DNA of 5,475 nt from assembly GCA_946408865.1 (NCBI GenBank), contig CAMJTZ010000133.1, forward strand, positions 1 to 5,475. Direction: 5' to 3'. The first letter of the stretch is position 1; each line of letters begins with the position of its first letter. Origin of the DNA: an uncultured Clostridia bacterium. GTDB lineage: Bacteria; Bacillota_A; Clostridia; Christensenellales; Aristaeellaceae. This document shows, piece after piece, positions 1 to 5,475 of the stretch. A program made the position numbers and the translations under genes. The notes under the pieces are model-generated. The model was not told the DNA's origin. It saw only the letters and a program-made list of their open reading frames with translations, and ran no database searches.

Positions 1-83
1 TGGACGCCCGGACAGCCACGAAGGAAGAGATCGGCCTGCTGATGACGCAGACGGAGCGGAGAGAGGAGGCGGCCCATGAGTAA
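1..83 (+). CDS. C-terminal end of a nucleoside-type ABC transporter ATP-binding protein (partial)
   Basis: This is the 3' end of a gene that starts before the window. Read from base 3, it gives DARTATKEEIGLLM followed by a charged tail (TQTERREEAAHE) and a TAA stop at 81-83. The 'DARTATKEEIGLLM' ending resembles the C-terminus of the duplicated-domain ATPases (NupO/YufO type) that drive BMP-family nucleoside importers. The position directly in front of the two matching permease genes supports this. It overlaps the next gene by 8 bases, so translation is probably coupled. Only 26 residues are visible: no Walker or signature motif can be checked, and the assignment rests on the tail plus the neighbours. 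Confidence 0.75.
   Translation, partial: DARTATKEEIGLLMTQTERREEAAHE
64..69 (+). promoter_or_regulatory. Ribosome binding site of the first permease gene
   Basis: AGGAGG lies 6 bases before the ATG at 76, inside the end of the upstream ATPase gene. It fixes the start of the permease at 76 even though this overlaps the preceding stop codon. Confidence 0.8.
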
Positions 84-1197
84 CGTTTCAAAAGCGGAAA
101 GCCGGGAGCCGCTGATCCGCCTGAGCCGGCGCGCTTCCATCACCACGGGAAAAGCATGGTTCATCCGCATCGCGGCGGTTTTGCTGGGCCTGCTGGTATG
201 CGGCATCGCGGCGTTTGTGCTGATTGAAAAACTGCAGAACAATCCGGGAAAGATCGGAGAGTTCTACTACACTTTCATCAAGGGTTCCTTCTCCTCCAGC
301 CGGAGGATCTGGAAATTCCTGAAGAACGTATCCATCCTGCTGTGTATTTCCCTGGCGCTGACGCCGGCGTTCCGGATGCGGTTCTGGAATATCGGCGGTG
401 AAGGACAGACGCTGATGGGCGTGCTGAGCGCCATCGCGGTGGCATTCTACCTGGGCGGGACCGTTCCGGAAGGCGTACTGCTGCTGCTGATGCTGCTGGC
501 CGCGCTGGCGGTGGGCGCGCTCTGGGGCGTAATCCCCGCGCTGTTCCGCGCCAAATGGGGAACGAACGAGACGCTGTTCACCCTGATGATGAACTATGTG
601 GCGACCTTCATTGTAGGTTACTTCCTGATTATCTGGGTGCCGAGCGGATCCTCCTCGCTGGGGAAACTGAAATACGGCAAGCTGCCGATGATTGTGAACG
701 AACAGCTGCTGACGGTTATCATCGTGCTTCTGCTTTCCGTCGCCCTGTTTGTTTACCTGACCTATACGAAACACGGATACGAGATCAGTGTGGTGGGCGA
801 GAGCGTACGGACCGCGCAGTATGTCGGCATCGATGAAAAGAAAGTCATCATCCGCACGATGGTGCTTTCCGGCGCGCTGTGCGGCCTGGCCGGATACCTG
901 ATTGCCGCGGGCGCGGACCAGACCGTTACCACCAATTCTGTCGGCGGGCAGGGATTTACGGGCATCATGGTGGCCTGGCTGGGCAAATTCAATCCGCTGG
1001 CCATGATCCTGACCGCCGCGCTGATCCAGCTGCTGACCCAGGGCGCGAGCCAGATCAGCCAGGACTTCGGCGTGAACAACGCCCTTCCGAACGTCATCGT
1101 CGGTATCGTGCTGTTCTTTATTATCGGGAGTGAATTTTTCATCAATTACGAGATTCATTTCCGCGGTCACAGCAAGGCAAAGGAGGGGATCAAATGA
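76..1197 (+). CDS. nupP: ABC transporter permease, BMP-family nucleoside importer (NupP/YufP type)
   Basis: This is one of the two inner-membrane channel subunits of an ABC importer of the BmpA-NupOPQ class, which takes up nucleosides (possibly other purine or pyrimidine compounds) using a lipoprotein receptor. The 373-residue protein has a basic cytoplasmic N-terminus (about 1-28), a first membrane helix (about 29-50), an external stretch and then a bundle of hydrophobic helices from about 84 to 355. Family landmarks are NIGGEGQ at 105-111, NETLFTLMMNYVA at 164-176 and the ATPase-coupling loop KHGYEISVVGES at 232-243, continuing to QYVGID at 248-253. SGALCGLAGYL follows at 265-275. The length is normal for the family. 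The start is set by AGGAGG 6 bases upstream. The gene overlaps the ATPase gene before it by 8 bases and the next permease by 4 (ATGA), typical of an operon needing balanced subunits. The family is secure; the exact substrate is inferred. The receptor gene is not in the window. Confidence 0.92.
   Translation: MSNVSKAESREPLIRLSRRASITTGKAWFIRIAAVLLGLLVCGIAAFVLIEKLQNNPGKIGEFYYTFIKGSFSSSRRIWKFLKNVSILLCISLALTPAFRMRFWNIGGEGQTLMGVLSAIAVAFYLGGTVPEGVLLLLMLLAALAVGALWGVIPALFRAKWGTNETLFTLMMNYVATFIVGYFLIIWVPSGSSSLGKLKYGKLPMIVNEQLLTVIIVLLLSVALFVYLTYTKHGYEISVVGESVRTAQYVGIDEKKVIIRTMVLSGALCGLAGYLIAAGADQTVTTNSVGGQGFTGIMVAWLGKFNPLAMILTAALIQLLTQGASQISQDFGVNNALPNVIVGIVLFFIIGSEFFINYEIHFRGHSKAKEGIK
1179..1186 (+). 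promoter_or_regulatory. Ribosome binding site of the second permease gene
   Basis: AAAGGAGG sits 7 bases before the ATG at 1194, within the last codons of the first permease. With the ATGA overlap it supports coupled translation and the choice of start. Confidence 0.85.
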
Positions 1198-2147
1198 ATA
1201 TCTGGGTTGACTTCCTGATTACCTCGCTGGCCTTCGGCGCCGTGTTCGTGTACGGCTCCACGGGAGAAATCCTGACGGAAAAAGCCGGGCACCTGAACCT
1301 GGGGATTCCCGGGATTATGTGCATGGGCGGAGCCGGCGGATGCATCGTACTGAACCTGATCGGGAAAAGCACGCTTCCGGGATTCCTGATCGTGATCCTG
1401 GGGATTCTTGGCGCGCTGCTTTTTTCCATGCTGTGCGGACTTCTCTACTCCTTCCTGGCGGTAACGCTGCGGGCGAACCAGAACGTTACCGGTCTGGCCA
1501 TGACGACCTTCGGCGTCGGCCTGTCCAAGGTCATCATCAACAAACTGGATTCCAACATCTACCTGGTCGGGCCGAAACTGCTCTACCGCTGGCCGTTCGC
1601 GGAACGGCGGGACGCGCTGCAGTATCTCGGCGTGCTGTTTTTCCTGGCGATCCTTATCGCCATTCTGTCGAGCTGGGTGCTTTTCCACACAAAGGTCGGC
1701 CTGCATCTGCGGGCTGTCGGCGAGAATCCGGCGACCGCGGACGCCGTCGGCATCAACGTATCGCGGTACAAGTACGTTGCCACCTGCCTCGGCAGCGGCA
1801 TTGCCGGCCTGGGCGGATTCTACTATATCATCGACTACATGGCGAGCCAGGAAGCTTACCTGAGCGTCGAAGCGCTGGGCTGGCTGAGCATCGCCCTCGT
1901 GATTTTCGCGCTGTGGCGGCCGCACCTGACCATCATCGGATCCACAGTGTTCGGCATTCTCTTTTCCTGCGCCAGCTACCTGGCCAACGTGAAATGGCTG
2001 AATATCACCATGTCCACCACACCGCTGCTGAAGATGCTGCCATACGTGGTGACCATTCTGGTGCTGATTGTTACGAGCATCCGGAACAAGAAAGAGAACC
2101 AGCCGCCGACTAGCCTGGGACTGAGCTATTTCCGCGAGGAACGGTAA
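1194..2147 (+). CDS. nupQ: ABC transporter permease, BMP-family nucleoside importer (NupQ/YufQ type)
   Basis: This is the second channel subunit of the same importer, expected to form a heterodimer with the preceding permease on top of the ATPase. The 317-residue protein is almost entirely hydrophobic helices. Landmarks are GSTGEILTEKAGHLNLGIPG at 21-40, with MCMGGAGG shortly after at 42-49. RANQNVTGLAMTTFG lies at 93-107, the coupling loop TKVGLHLRAVGENPATADAV at 166-185, and SGIAGLGGFYY at 201-211. The C-terminal WRPHLTIIGS (241-250) and PYVVTILVLIVTSI (283-296) end in a short polar tail. The length is normal. The start overlaps the previous stop as ATGA behind a near-perfect AAAGGAGG. Its coupling loop is closer to the family consensus (RAVGENP) than that of its partner (SVVGESV). 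A nucleoside substrate is an inference from the family. No terminator follows, so transcription may continue into the DegV gene 46 bases downstream. Confidence 0.92.
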   Translation: MNIWVDFLITSLAFGAVFVYGSTGEILTEKAGHLNLGIPGIMCMGGAGGCIVLNLIGKSTLPGFLIVILGILGALLFSMLCGLLYSFLAVTLRANQNVTGLAMTTFGVGLSKVIINKLDSNIYLVGPKLLYRWPFAERRDALQYLGVLFFLAILIAILSSWVLFHTKVGLHLRAVGENPATADAVGINVSRYKYVATCLGSGIAGLGGFYYIIDYMASQEAYLSVEALGWLSIALVIFALWRPHLTIIGSTVFGILFSCASYLANVKWLNITMSTTPLLKMLPYVVTILVLIVTSIRNKKENQPPTSLGLSYFREER

Positions 2148-2179
2148 GACTGGCGGTACCTGAATAAATTATGCCCAAT

Positions 2180-2185
2180 GGAGGG
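2180..2185 (+). promoter_or_regulatory. Ribosome binding site that decides a TTG start
   Basis: GGAGGG is 8 bases before TTG at 2194 but 20 bases before the first in-frame ATG (2206). The spacing therefore favours the TTG start. The extra N-terminal residues (MKVR) also complete the first beta-strand expected of a DegV fold. Confidence 0.8.
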
Positions 2186-2193
2186 TATTTCCT

Positions 2194-3039
2194 TTGAAAG
2201 TGCGAATGACGGCGGACAGCACCTGCGATCTGAGTCCGGAGCTGCTGCGCAAATATGAAATCGGGATCACGCCGCTGAGCGTGATTATCGACGGGGAAGT
2301 TTTTCATGACGGAGTGGATGTAACGCCGCGGGATATTTTCCGGGCCGCGGAGGCCGGAAAATCCGTACGGACGGCGGCGGTCAACACCTACGAATACCGG
2401 GAGTTTTTCACAGAACAGCTGAAGAACTGCGATCAGATCGTGCATATCTGCATCAGCAGCGATTTTTCCACCTGCTATAACGACGCTGTTGAAGCGGCAC
2501 GGCAGTTTGACCATGTATATGTCGTGGACAGCCGGAACCTTTCCACGGGCAGCGGACTGCTTGTGCTGGAAGGCGCGGAGATGGCCTCCAAAGGCATGGA
2601 AGGAAAAGAAATCGCCGAAAGACTGATAAAGCGGACCAGCTTGGTGGACGCCAGCTTTGTCGTACACACGGTGGACTACCTGCGCCGGGGCGGCCGCTGC
2701 AGCGGACTGGAAGCGCTCGGGGCGAAGATGCTGCATATCCGGCCCAGCATCCTGGTGCGCGACGGGAAGATGCATCCCGGCGAAAAGTACCGCGGCGGAT
2801 ATGAACACTATCTGAAGCACTACATCGCGGATCTGCTGGCGGACGACAGCACGATCGACTTCAGCCGGGTGTTCATTACCCATTCCCCCAGTGAAGAAGG
2901 CCTGGTGCGCTTTGCCATTGACAAGGTGAAGAGCTACGGCCTGTTTCGCGAGGTGCTGGAGACGATGGCAGGCTGCACGGTCTGCACCCACTGCGGCCCG
3001 AACACACTTGGAATGATGTTCATGAGGAAAGAAAAATGA
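2194..3039 (+). CDS. DegV family protein (fatty-acid-binding, FakB-like)
   Basis: DegV proteins are two-domain cytoplasmic proteins that bind one long-chain fatty acid. Characterised members (FakB) present it to the kinase FakA for phosphorylation and entry into phospholipid synthesis. This 281-residue protein has the normal length. Visible landmarks are TADSTCDL (6-13), the ligand-pocket region RTAAVN (59-64), ISSDFSTCYNDA (88-99), VVDSRNLSTGSGLLV (110-124), DYLRRGGRCSG (161-171), IRPSILVRDGKMHPGEKYR (182-200) and the C-terminal THCGPNTLG (265-273) with the conserved histidine H266. The classical TS and LSGTY pocket motifs appear as TA (60-61) and FSTCY (91-95): the first Thr and the Ser are kept, while other positions differ. 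No FakA-like kinase is in the window, so a FakB role is only inferred. Its stop overlaps the next start (ATGA), suggesting a functional tie to the peptidoglycan-binding protein. It could share the transporter transcript or have its own start that I cannot identify. Confidence 0.9.
   Translation: MKVRMTADSTCDLSPELLRKYEIGITPLSVIIDGEVFHDGVDVTPRDIFRAAEAGKSVRTAAVNTYEYREFFTEQLKNCDQIVHICISSDFSTCYNDAVEAARQFDHVYVVDSRNLSTGSGLLVLEGAEMASKGMEGKEIAERLIKRTSLVDASFVVHTVDYLRRGGRCSGLEALGAKMLHIRPSILVRDGKMHPGEKYRGGYEHYLKHYIADLLADDSTIDFSRVFITHSPSEEGLVRFAIDKVKSYGLFREVLETMAGCTVCTHCGPNTLGMMFMRKEK
3024..3028 (+). promoter_or_regulatory. Ribosome binding site of the peptidoglycan-binding protein gene
   Basis: GAGGA lies 7 bases before the ATG at 3036, inside the last codons of the DegV gene. 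It supports re-initiation at the ATGA junction. Confidence 0.65.
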
Positions 3040-3464
3040 AGTCCAATCCGAAAACTCTGGCCGGTGTGATCCTGCTGGTGATCCTGGCGATTGCCCTTGG
3101 ATTCCTGATCAGCCGGATGGTTCCGACGATCGGGGAGGTTCAGCGGGAGAAAAGCCTGACGCCGACGCCGCTGCCGGATATTCCGGCGAACGTGATGGAA
3201 GTAACGCCCGATCCCGCAGGACCGACACCGGAACCGGTATTGCGGACCGGATCCCGCGGCGAGGACGTGAAGACGCTGCAGGGCCGGCTGCACGACCTGG
3301 GATACTATACGGACGAGATTGACGGGCAGTTCGGCGCGGCCACGAAAGCGGCTGTTATCGATTTCCAGCGGGCTAACGGGCTGGAAGCCGACGGCATGGT
3401 GGGCAGCGAGACGAAAGCGCTGCTGTATTCCGTGGAGGCCAGGCCGAAGGCCGCCGGCCAGTAA
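3036..3464 (+). CDS. Small membrane-anchored peptidoglycan-binding domain protein
   Basis: This 142-residue protein is predicted to sit in the cytoplasmic membrane and reach into the cell wall. It has a short basic N-terminus (MKSNPK), one hydrophobic helix at about 8-30 and no obvious AxA cleavage site, so it is more likely a signal anchor than a cleaved signal peptide. A Thr/Pro-rich linker (about 41-68, including TPTPLP and PGPTPEP-like repeats) follows. Residues about 71-132 form a PG_binding_1 domain, with SRGEDVKTLQGRLHDLGYY (73-91), DGQFGAATKAAVIDFQRANG (96-115) and DGMVGSETKALL (119-130). Such domains usually target a hydrolase or a spore or cell-wall protein to peptidoglycan; here no catalytic domain is attached, so it may be an adaptor or tether. 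It overlaps the DegV gene by 4 bases and is the last gene before the terminator hairpin. The domain call is secure and the cellular role unknown. Confidence 0.88.
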   Translation: MKSNPKTLAGVILLVILAIALGFLISRMVPTIGEVQREKSLTPTPLPDIPANVMEVTPDPAGPTPEPVLRTGSRGEDVKTLQGRLHDLGYYTDEIDGQFGAATKAAVIDFQRANGLEADGMVGSETKALLYSVEARPKAAGQ

Positions 3465-3486
3465 GTGTTTTTTCGACCGGATCCTG

Positions 3487-3514
3487 AAGCCCGAAGCTTA
3501 TGCTTCGGGCTTTT
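3487..3514 (+). terminator. Rho-independent terminator of the rightward unit
   Basis: A perfect 11-bp stem, AAGCCCGAAGC / GCTTCGGGCTT, has a TTAT loop and runs into TTTT (3511-3514). The T-run is short and two of its bases belong to the stem base. It lies 23 bases after the stop at 3464 and is well placed to end the rightward transcript. Read leftward, the hairpin is preceded by AAAA but followed by only two T's, so it is probably weaker for the convergent gene. The stem also encodes the last codons of that gene, whose stop codon lies at 3498-3500 in the loop. Confidence 0.8.
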
Positions 3515-4787
3515 GCAGTACAGATCCGGCCTTTTTCGGAGACAGGGCGGAGACGGACAGACCGAGCACGACCCAGAACATCGGCGCCACAATGCAGACC
3601 GAGAAGGAGAAAAACGCTTGGATTCCGTAGCACAGGACGCTGTCCCGCCAGGGCTTTCCGCCAAAGCAGCCGACGATCATCAGCGCCGCGAAGAGCAGGA
3701 GCGCGGGGAGGCCGAAGTTGGCCAGGAGCGCGAGATACTCGTTGTGGGGGTTATCGTAATAATACCGGAGGTGTTCCGCTTCCGGATGCGCCCTGAAATA
3801 TTGCTGCAGATATGCGTTGAAGCGGGTGGCATAGGTGTCCGCACCGGTGCCGAAGAGCAGGTGTCCCTCATCCCGCAGCATTCTCAGCGTATAGGTCCAG
3901 ACGCCGATCCGCCCGGTGCCGTAATCCGCTTTCGCGCGGCCGTGGAGGATTTCATGCAGTTCATGGAGCGTGCTGACCTGCGCAAAGGGGAAGCACCAGA
4001 CCAGCACGAGCGCTGCGACCATCAGCAGCAGGAGAACCGGAACGCGGAACCTGGCCGGCAGAAAACGGATCAGGGTCCAGACGACCAGAACAGCAAAAGC
4101 AAGCAGGCCGAAACGGACCTCCATGGTGACGAACAGATATACGCAGGCCGCCAGGGCAGCGGAAAGAAGGAAAACAGATATTACAGCGGTATCCGCGGTA
4201 TTCTTTTCGCGGAATGAACGGAAAGCCAGCCTGACGCTGTCAAACAAAGCCGGAACGAAAAGACCGGCGGCAATCAGCAGATAGCCGGCGCACATGTCTA
4301 CATTGCCGATGGTTCCCTGGAACCCCGGAGAGGTGGCATAGCTGCGGGAAGCGGGATAGAGGCCGAAAGGATTTCCGCCGGCGCGCTGCAGCAGGACCAC
4401 CGCCAGGAAAGCGAAAACACCGCAGACGGAGGAGATGACTACCGGAACGCGGCGGACCCGGGAAAACGAGAAGAGAAAGAAGACGCTGATATAGCACAGC
4501 TGGGCCGCCAGGCCCTCCCGCCGGCCGGCACCGATCCACCAGGGAGTACCGGGGTAAGGGCAGAGCAGGCAGCTGAACAGCATCCAGAGCAACAGCCCGC
4601 CGCCCAGGAGCAGGGGCAGCGGGCGGGGGCGGGAAACCCGGCGGCAGAAACAGTCCGCAATAAACCCGGCGAGCGTCACGCCGCCAAGGATGAACATGAT
4701 GATCCATTTATCCCGGGTGAGACTGGAAAAAGTACCGAACTGAAGAAGCGGAAAAAGCCCCAGCCACAGACATGCGGAAACCGTCAT
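3498..4787 (-). CDS. O-antigen ligase/polymerase-like polytopic membrane protein (Wzy_C/WaaL superfamily)
   Basis: This superfamily transfers or polymerises lipid-linked glycans on the outer face of the cytoplasmic membrane. The 429-residue protein shows about 10-12 hydrophobic segments and a large polar loop at about 268-352, as in WaaL-type enzymes. Landmarks are GRREGLAAQLCYI (88-100), GTIGNVDMCAGYLL (158-171), TGRIGVWTYTLRML (291-304), LFGTGADTY (311-319) and NPHNEYLALLANFGLPALL (346-364). R293 and H348 are candidates for the conserved loop Arg and the HN(x)Y-type catalytic His. The start at 4787 is chosen because no in-frame ATG, GTG or TTG occurs between it and the likely promoter. The open frame upstream to about 5300 runs antisense through the next gene and reads as non-membrane, low-sense protein. 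The ribosome binding site before 4787 is weak. No glycan-synthesis genes are adjacent, so the substrate (cell-wall polysaccharide, teichuronic-type glycan or another glycosylation target) is unknown. Confidence 0.85.
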   Translation of the reverse strand: MTVSACLWLGLFPLLQFGTFSSLTRDKWIIMFILGGVTLAGFIADCFCRRVSRPRPLPLLLGGGLLLWMLFSCLLCPYPGTPWWIGAGRREGLAAQLCYISVFFLFSFSRVRRVPVVISSVCGVFAFLAVVLLQRAGGNPFGLYPASRSYATSPGFQGTIGNVDMCAGYLLIAAGLFVPALFDSVRLAFRSFREKNTADTAVISVFLLSAALAACVYLFVTMEVRFGLLAFAVLVVWTLIRFLPARFRVPVLLLLMVAALVLVWCFPFAQVSTLHELHEILHGRAKADYGTGRIGVWTYTLRMLRDEGHLLFGTGADTYATRFNAYLQQYFRAHPEAEHLRYYYDNPHNEYLALLANFGLPALLLFAALMIVGCFGGKPWRDSVLCYGIQAFFSFSVCIVAPMFWVVLGLSVSALSPKKAGSVLQKPEA

Positions 4788-4825
4788 GCCGATTCCGTAT
4801 TTTGTTTGTCCTGATTGCGTACGGA

Positions 4826-4836
4826 CTCCCTCCCTT
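4826..4836 (-). other. Shine-Dalgarno-like purine tract without a nearby start codon
   Basis: Read leftward the strand gives AAGGGAGGGAG about 38 bases before the ATG at 4787. No ATG, GTG or TTG follows at normal spacing in any frame. It would lie in the 5' leader of the O-antigen-ligase-like gene and could be a ribosome standby site, a leader regulatory element or chance. Confidence 0.3.
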
Positions 4837-4838
4837 CG

Positions 4839-4867
4839 TTGTTTTTCAAAGGGTGTTGTGATAAAAT
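4839..4867 (+). promoter_or_regulatory. Predicted promoter of the sugar ABC ATPase gene
   Basis: TTGTTT (4839-4844) is separated by 17 bases from TAAAAT (4862-4867). The latter matches the sigma-A -10 consensus at 5 of 6 positions and is preceded by TGA, giving an extended -10 (TGATAAAAT). The expected start is near 4874, leaving a leader of about 64 bases before the ATG at 4938. The -35 matches at only 3 of 6, but the extended -10 compensates. This is a prediction from sequence alone. Confidence 0.5.
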
Positions 4868-4879
4868 TTTCCCCGGGAC

Positions 4880-4909
4880 AGTATACATCAAGCGGATAAC
4901 CTGCCGCAA
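4880..4909 (-). promoter_or_regulatory. Possible promoter of the O-antigen-ligase-like gene
   Basis: On the minus strand TTGCGG (4909-4904) is followed after 18 bases by TATACT (4885-4880), a 5-of-6 match to the -10 consensus. The expected start is near 4873, directly next to the predicted opposite start at about 4874. The -35 is poor (TTG only), so confidence is limited. Confidence 0.3.
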
Positions 4910-4937
4910 GCGAGGCAGATGAAAGGAAGCGGATGCC

Positions 4938-5475
<538 letters not shown>

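Noticed and set aside
88..1170. 360-residue open frame antisense to the first permease gene
   Set aside because: Its composition is rich in Q, R, H and D, as expected from the complement of a hydrophobic membrane protein gene. It has no recognisable motif, and the permease on the + strand is unambiguous.
2148..2193. AT-rich stretch (TGAATAAATTATG) before the DegV gene as a -10 element
   Set aside because: No acceptable -35 lies at 16-18 bases upstream, and the -10 match is ambiguous. It was not called a promoter.
1167..2991. Long antisense open frames opposite the second permease and DegV genes
   Set aside because: They show the same shadow pattern as the frame opposite the first permease: no motifs, no ribosome binding sites of note, and fully explained by the real genes.
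3437..3473. GGCC-rich hairpin (3437-3459) followed by a run of six T's (3468-3473) as a first terminator
   Set aside because: The stem is broken by a 1x3 internal loop and the T-run starts 8 bases after the stem, too far for a normal intrinsic terminator. The 3487-3514 hairpin is clearly better.
3465..4217. 250-residue rightward open frame starting directly after the peptidoglycan-binding gene
   Set aside because: It begins without a convincing start context, runs through the terminator hairpin and is antisense to the O-antigen-ligase-like gene. Its residue composition is that of a shadow frame.
4901..4918. Inverted repeat CTGCC / GGCAG with an 8-base spacer just before the ATPase ribosome binding site, as an operator or cre-like site
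   Set aside because: The arms are only 5 bases and the sequence does not fit the cre consensus. It could be a weak hairpin in the leader but is not distinguishable from chance.

Overview
The window reads like a fragment of a moderately GC-rich Gram-positive chromosome, most likely from the class Clostridia. This is inferred from gene content and style, not from a marker gene. The evidence is a BMP-family nucleoside importer of the NupOPQ type, a DegV-family protein with clostridial-looking motif variants, and a Thr/Pro-rich 'TPTPLP' linker in a peptidoglycan-binding protein. Strong AGGAGG-type ribosome binding sites, a TTG start and many ATGA stop/start overlaps point the same way. No RNA gene, CRISPR array, insertion sequence or phage gene is visible.

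Positions 1-3464 (+ strand) hold a tightly packed unit. It begins with the last codons of an ABC ATPase, followed by two integral membrane permeases of the same importer (76-1197 and 1194-2147), joined by 8-base and 4-base overlaps. After a 46-base gap with no visible terminator come a DegV-family lipid-binding protein (2194-3039, TTG start) and, overlapping it by 4 bases, a small membrane-anchored peptidoglycan-binding protein (3036-3464). A strong hairpin with a short T-run (3487-3514) closes the unit. The first three genes would import nucleosides or related compounds together with an upstream lipoprotein that lies outside the window. The last two look translationally coupled and may act together at the cell envelope.

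Positions 3498-4787 (- strand) hold one convergent gene for a polytopic O-antigen-ligase/polymerase-like (Wzy_C/WaaL superfamily) membrane protein. Its stop codon lies in the loop of the terminator hairpin. The frame stays open far upstream, to about 5300, but the extra part is antisense to the next gene and is not believed to be coding.

Positions 4788-4937 form a 150-base divergent intergenic region. It contains a plausible extended -10 promoter for the right-hand gene and a possible opposing promoter for the left-hand gene, with adjacent predicted start points. Positions 4938-5475 (+ strand) hold the first 179 codons of a sugar-importer-type ABC ATPase (MalK/UgpC/MsmX family), cut by the window edge.

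No clearly new biological system is seen. The points most worth a second look are the coupled DegV/peptidoglycan-binding pair, the stop codon embedded in a terminator, the overlapping divergent promoters, and a lone O-antigen-ligase-like gene in a probable Gram-positive context.
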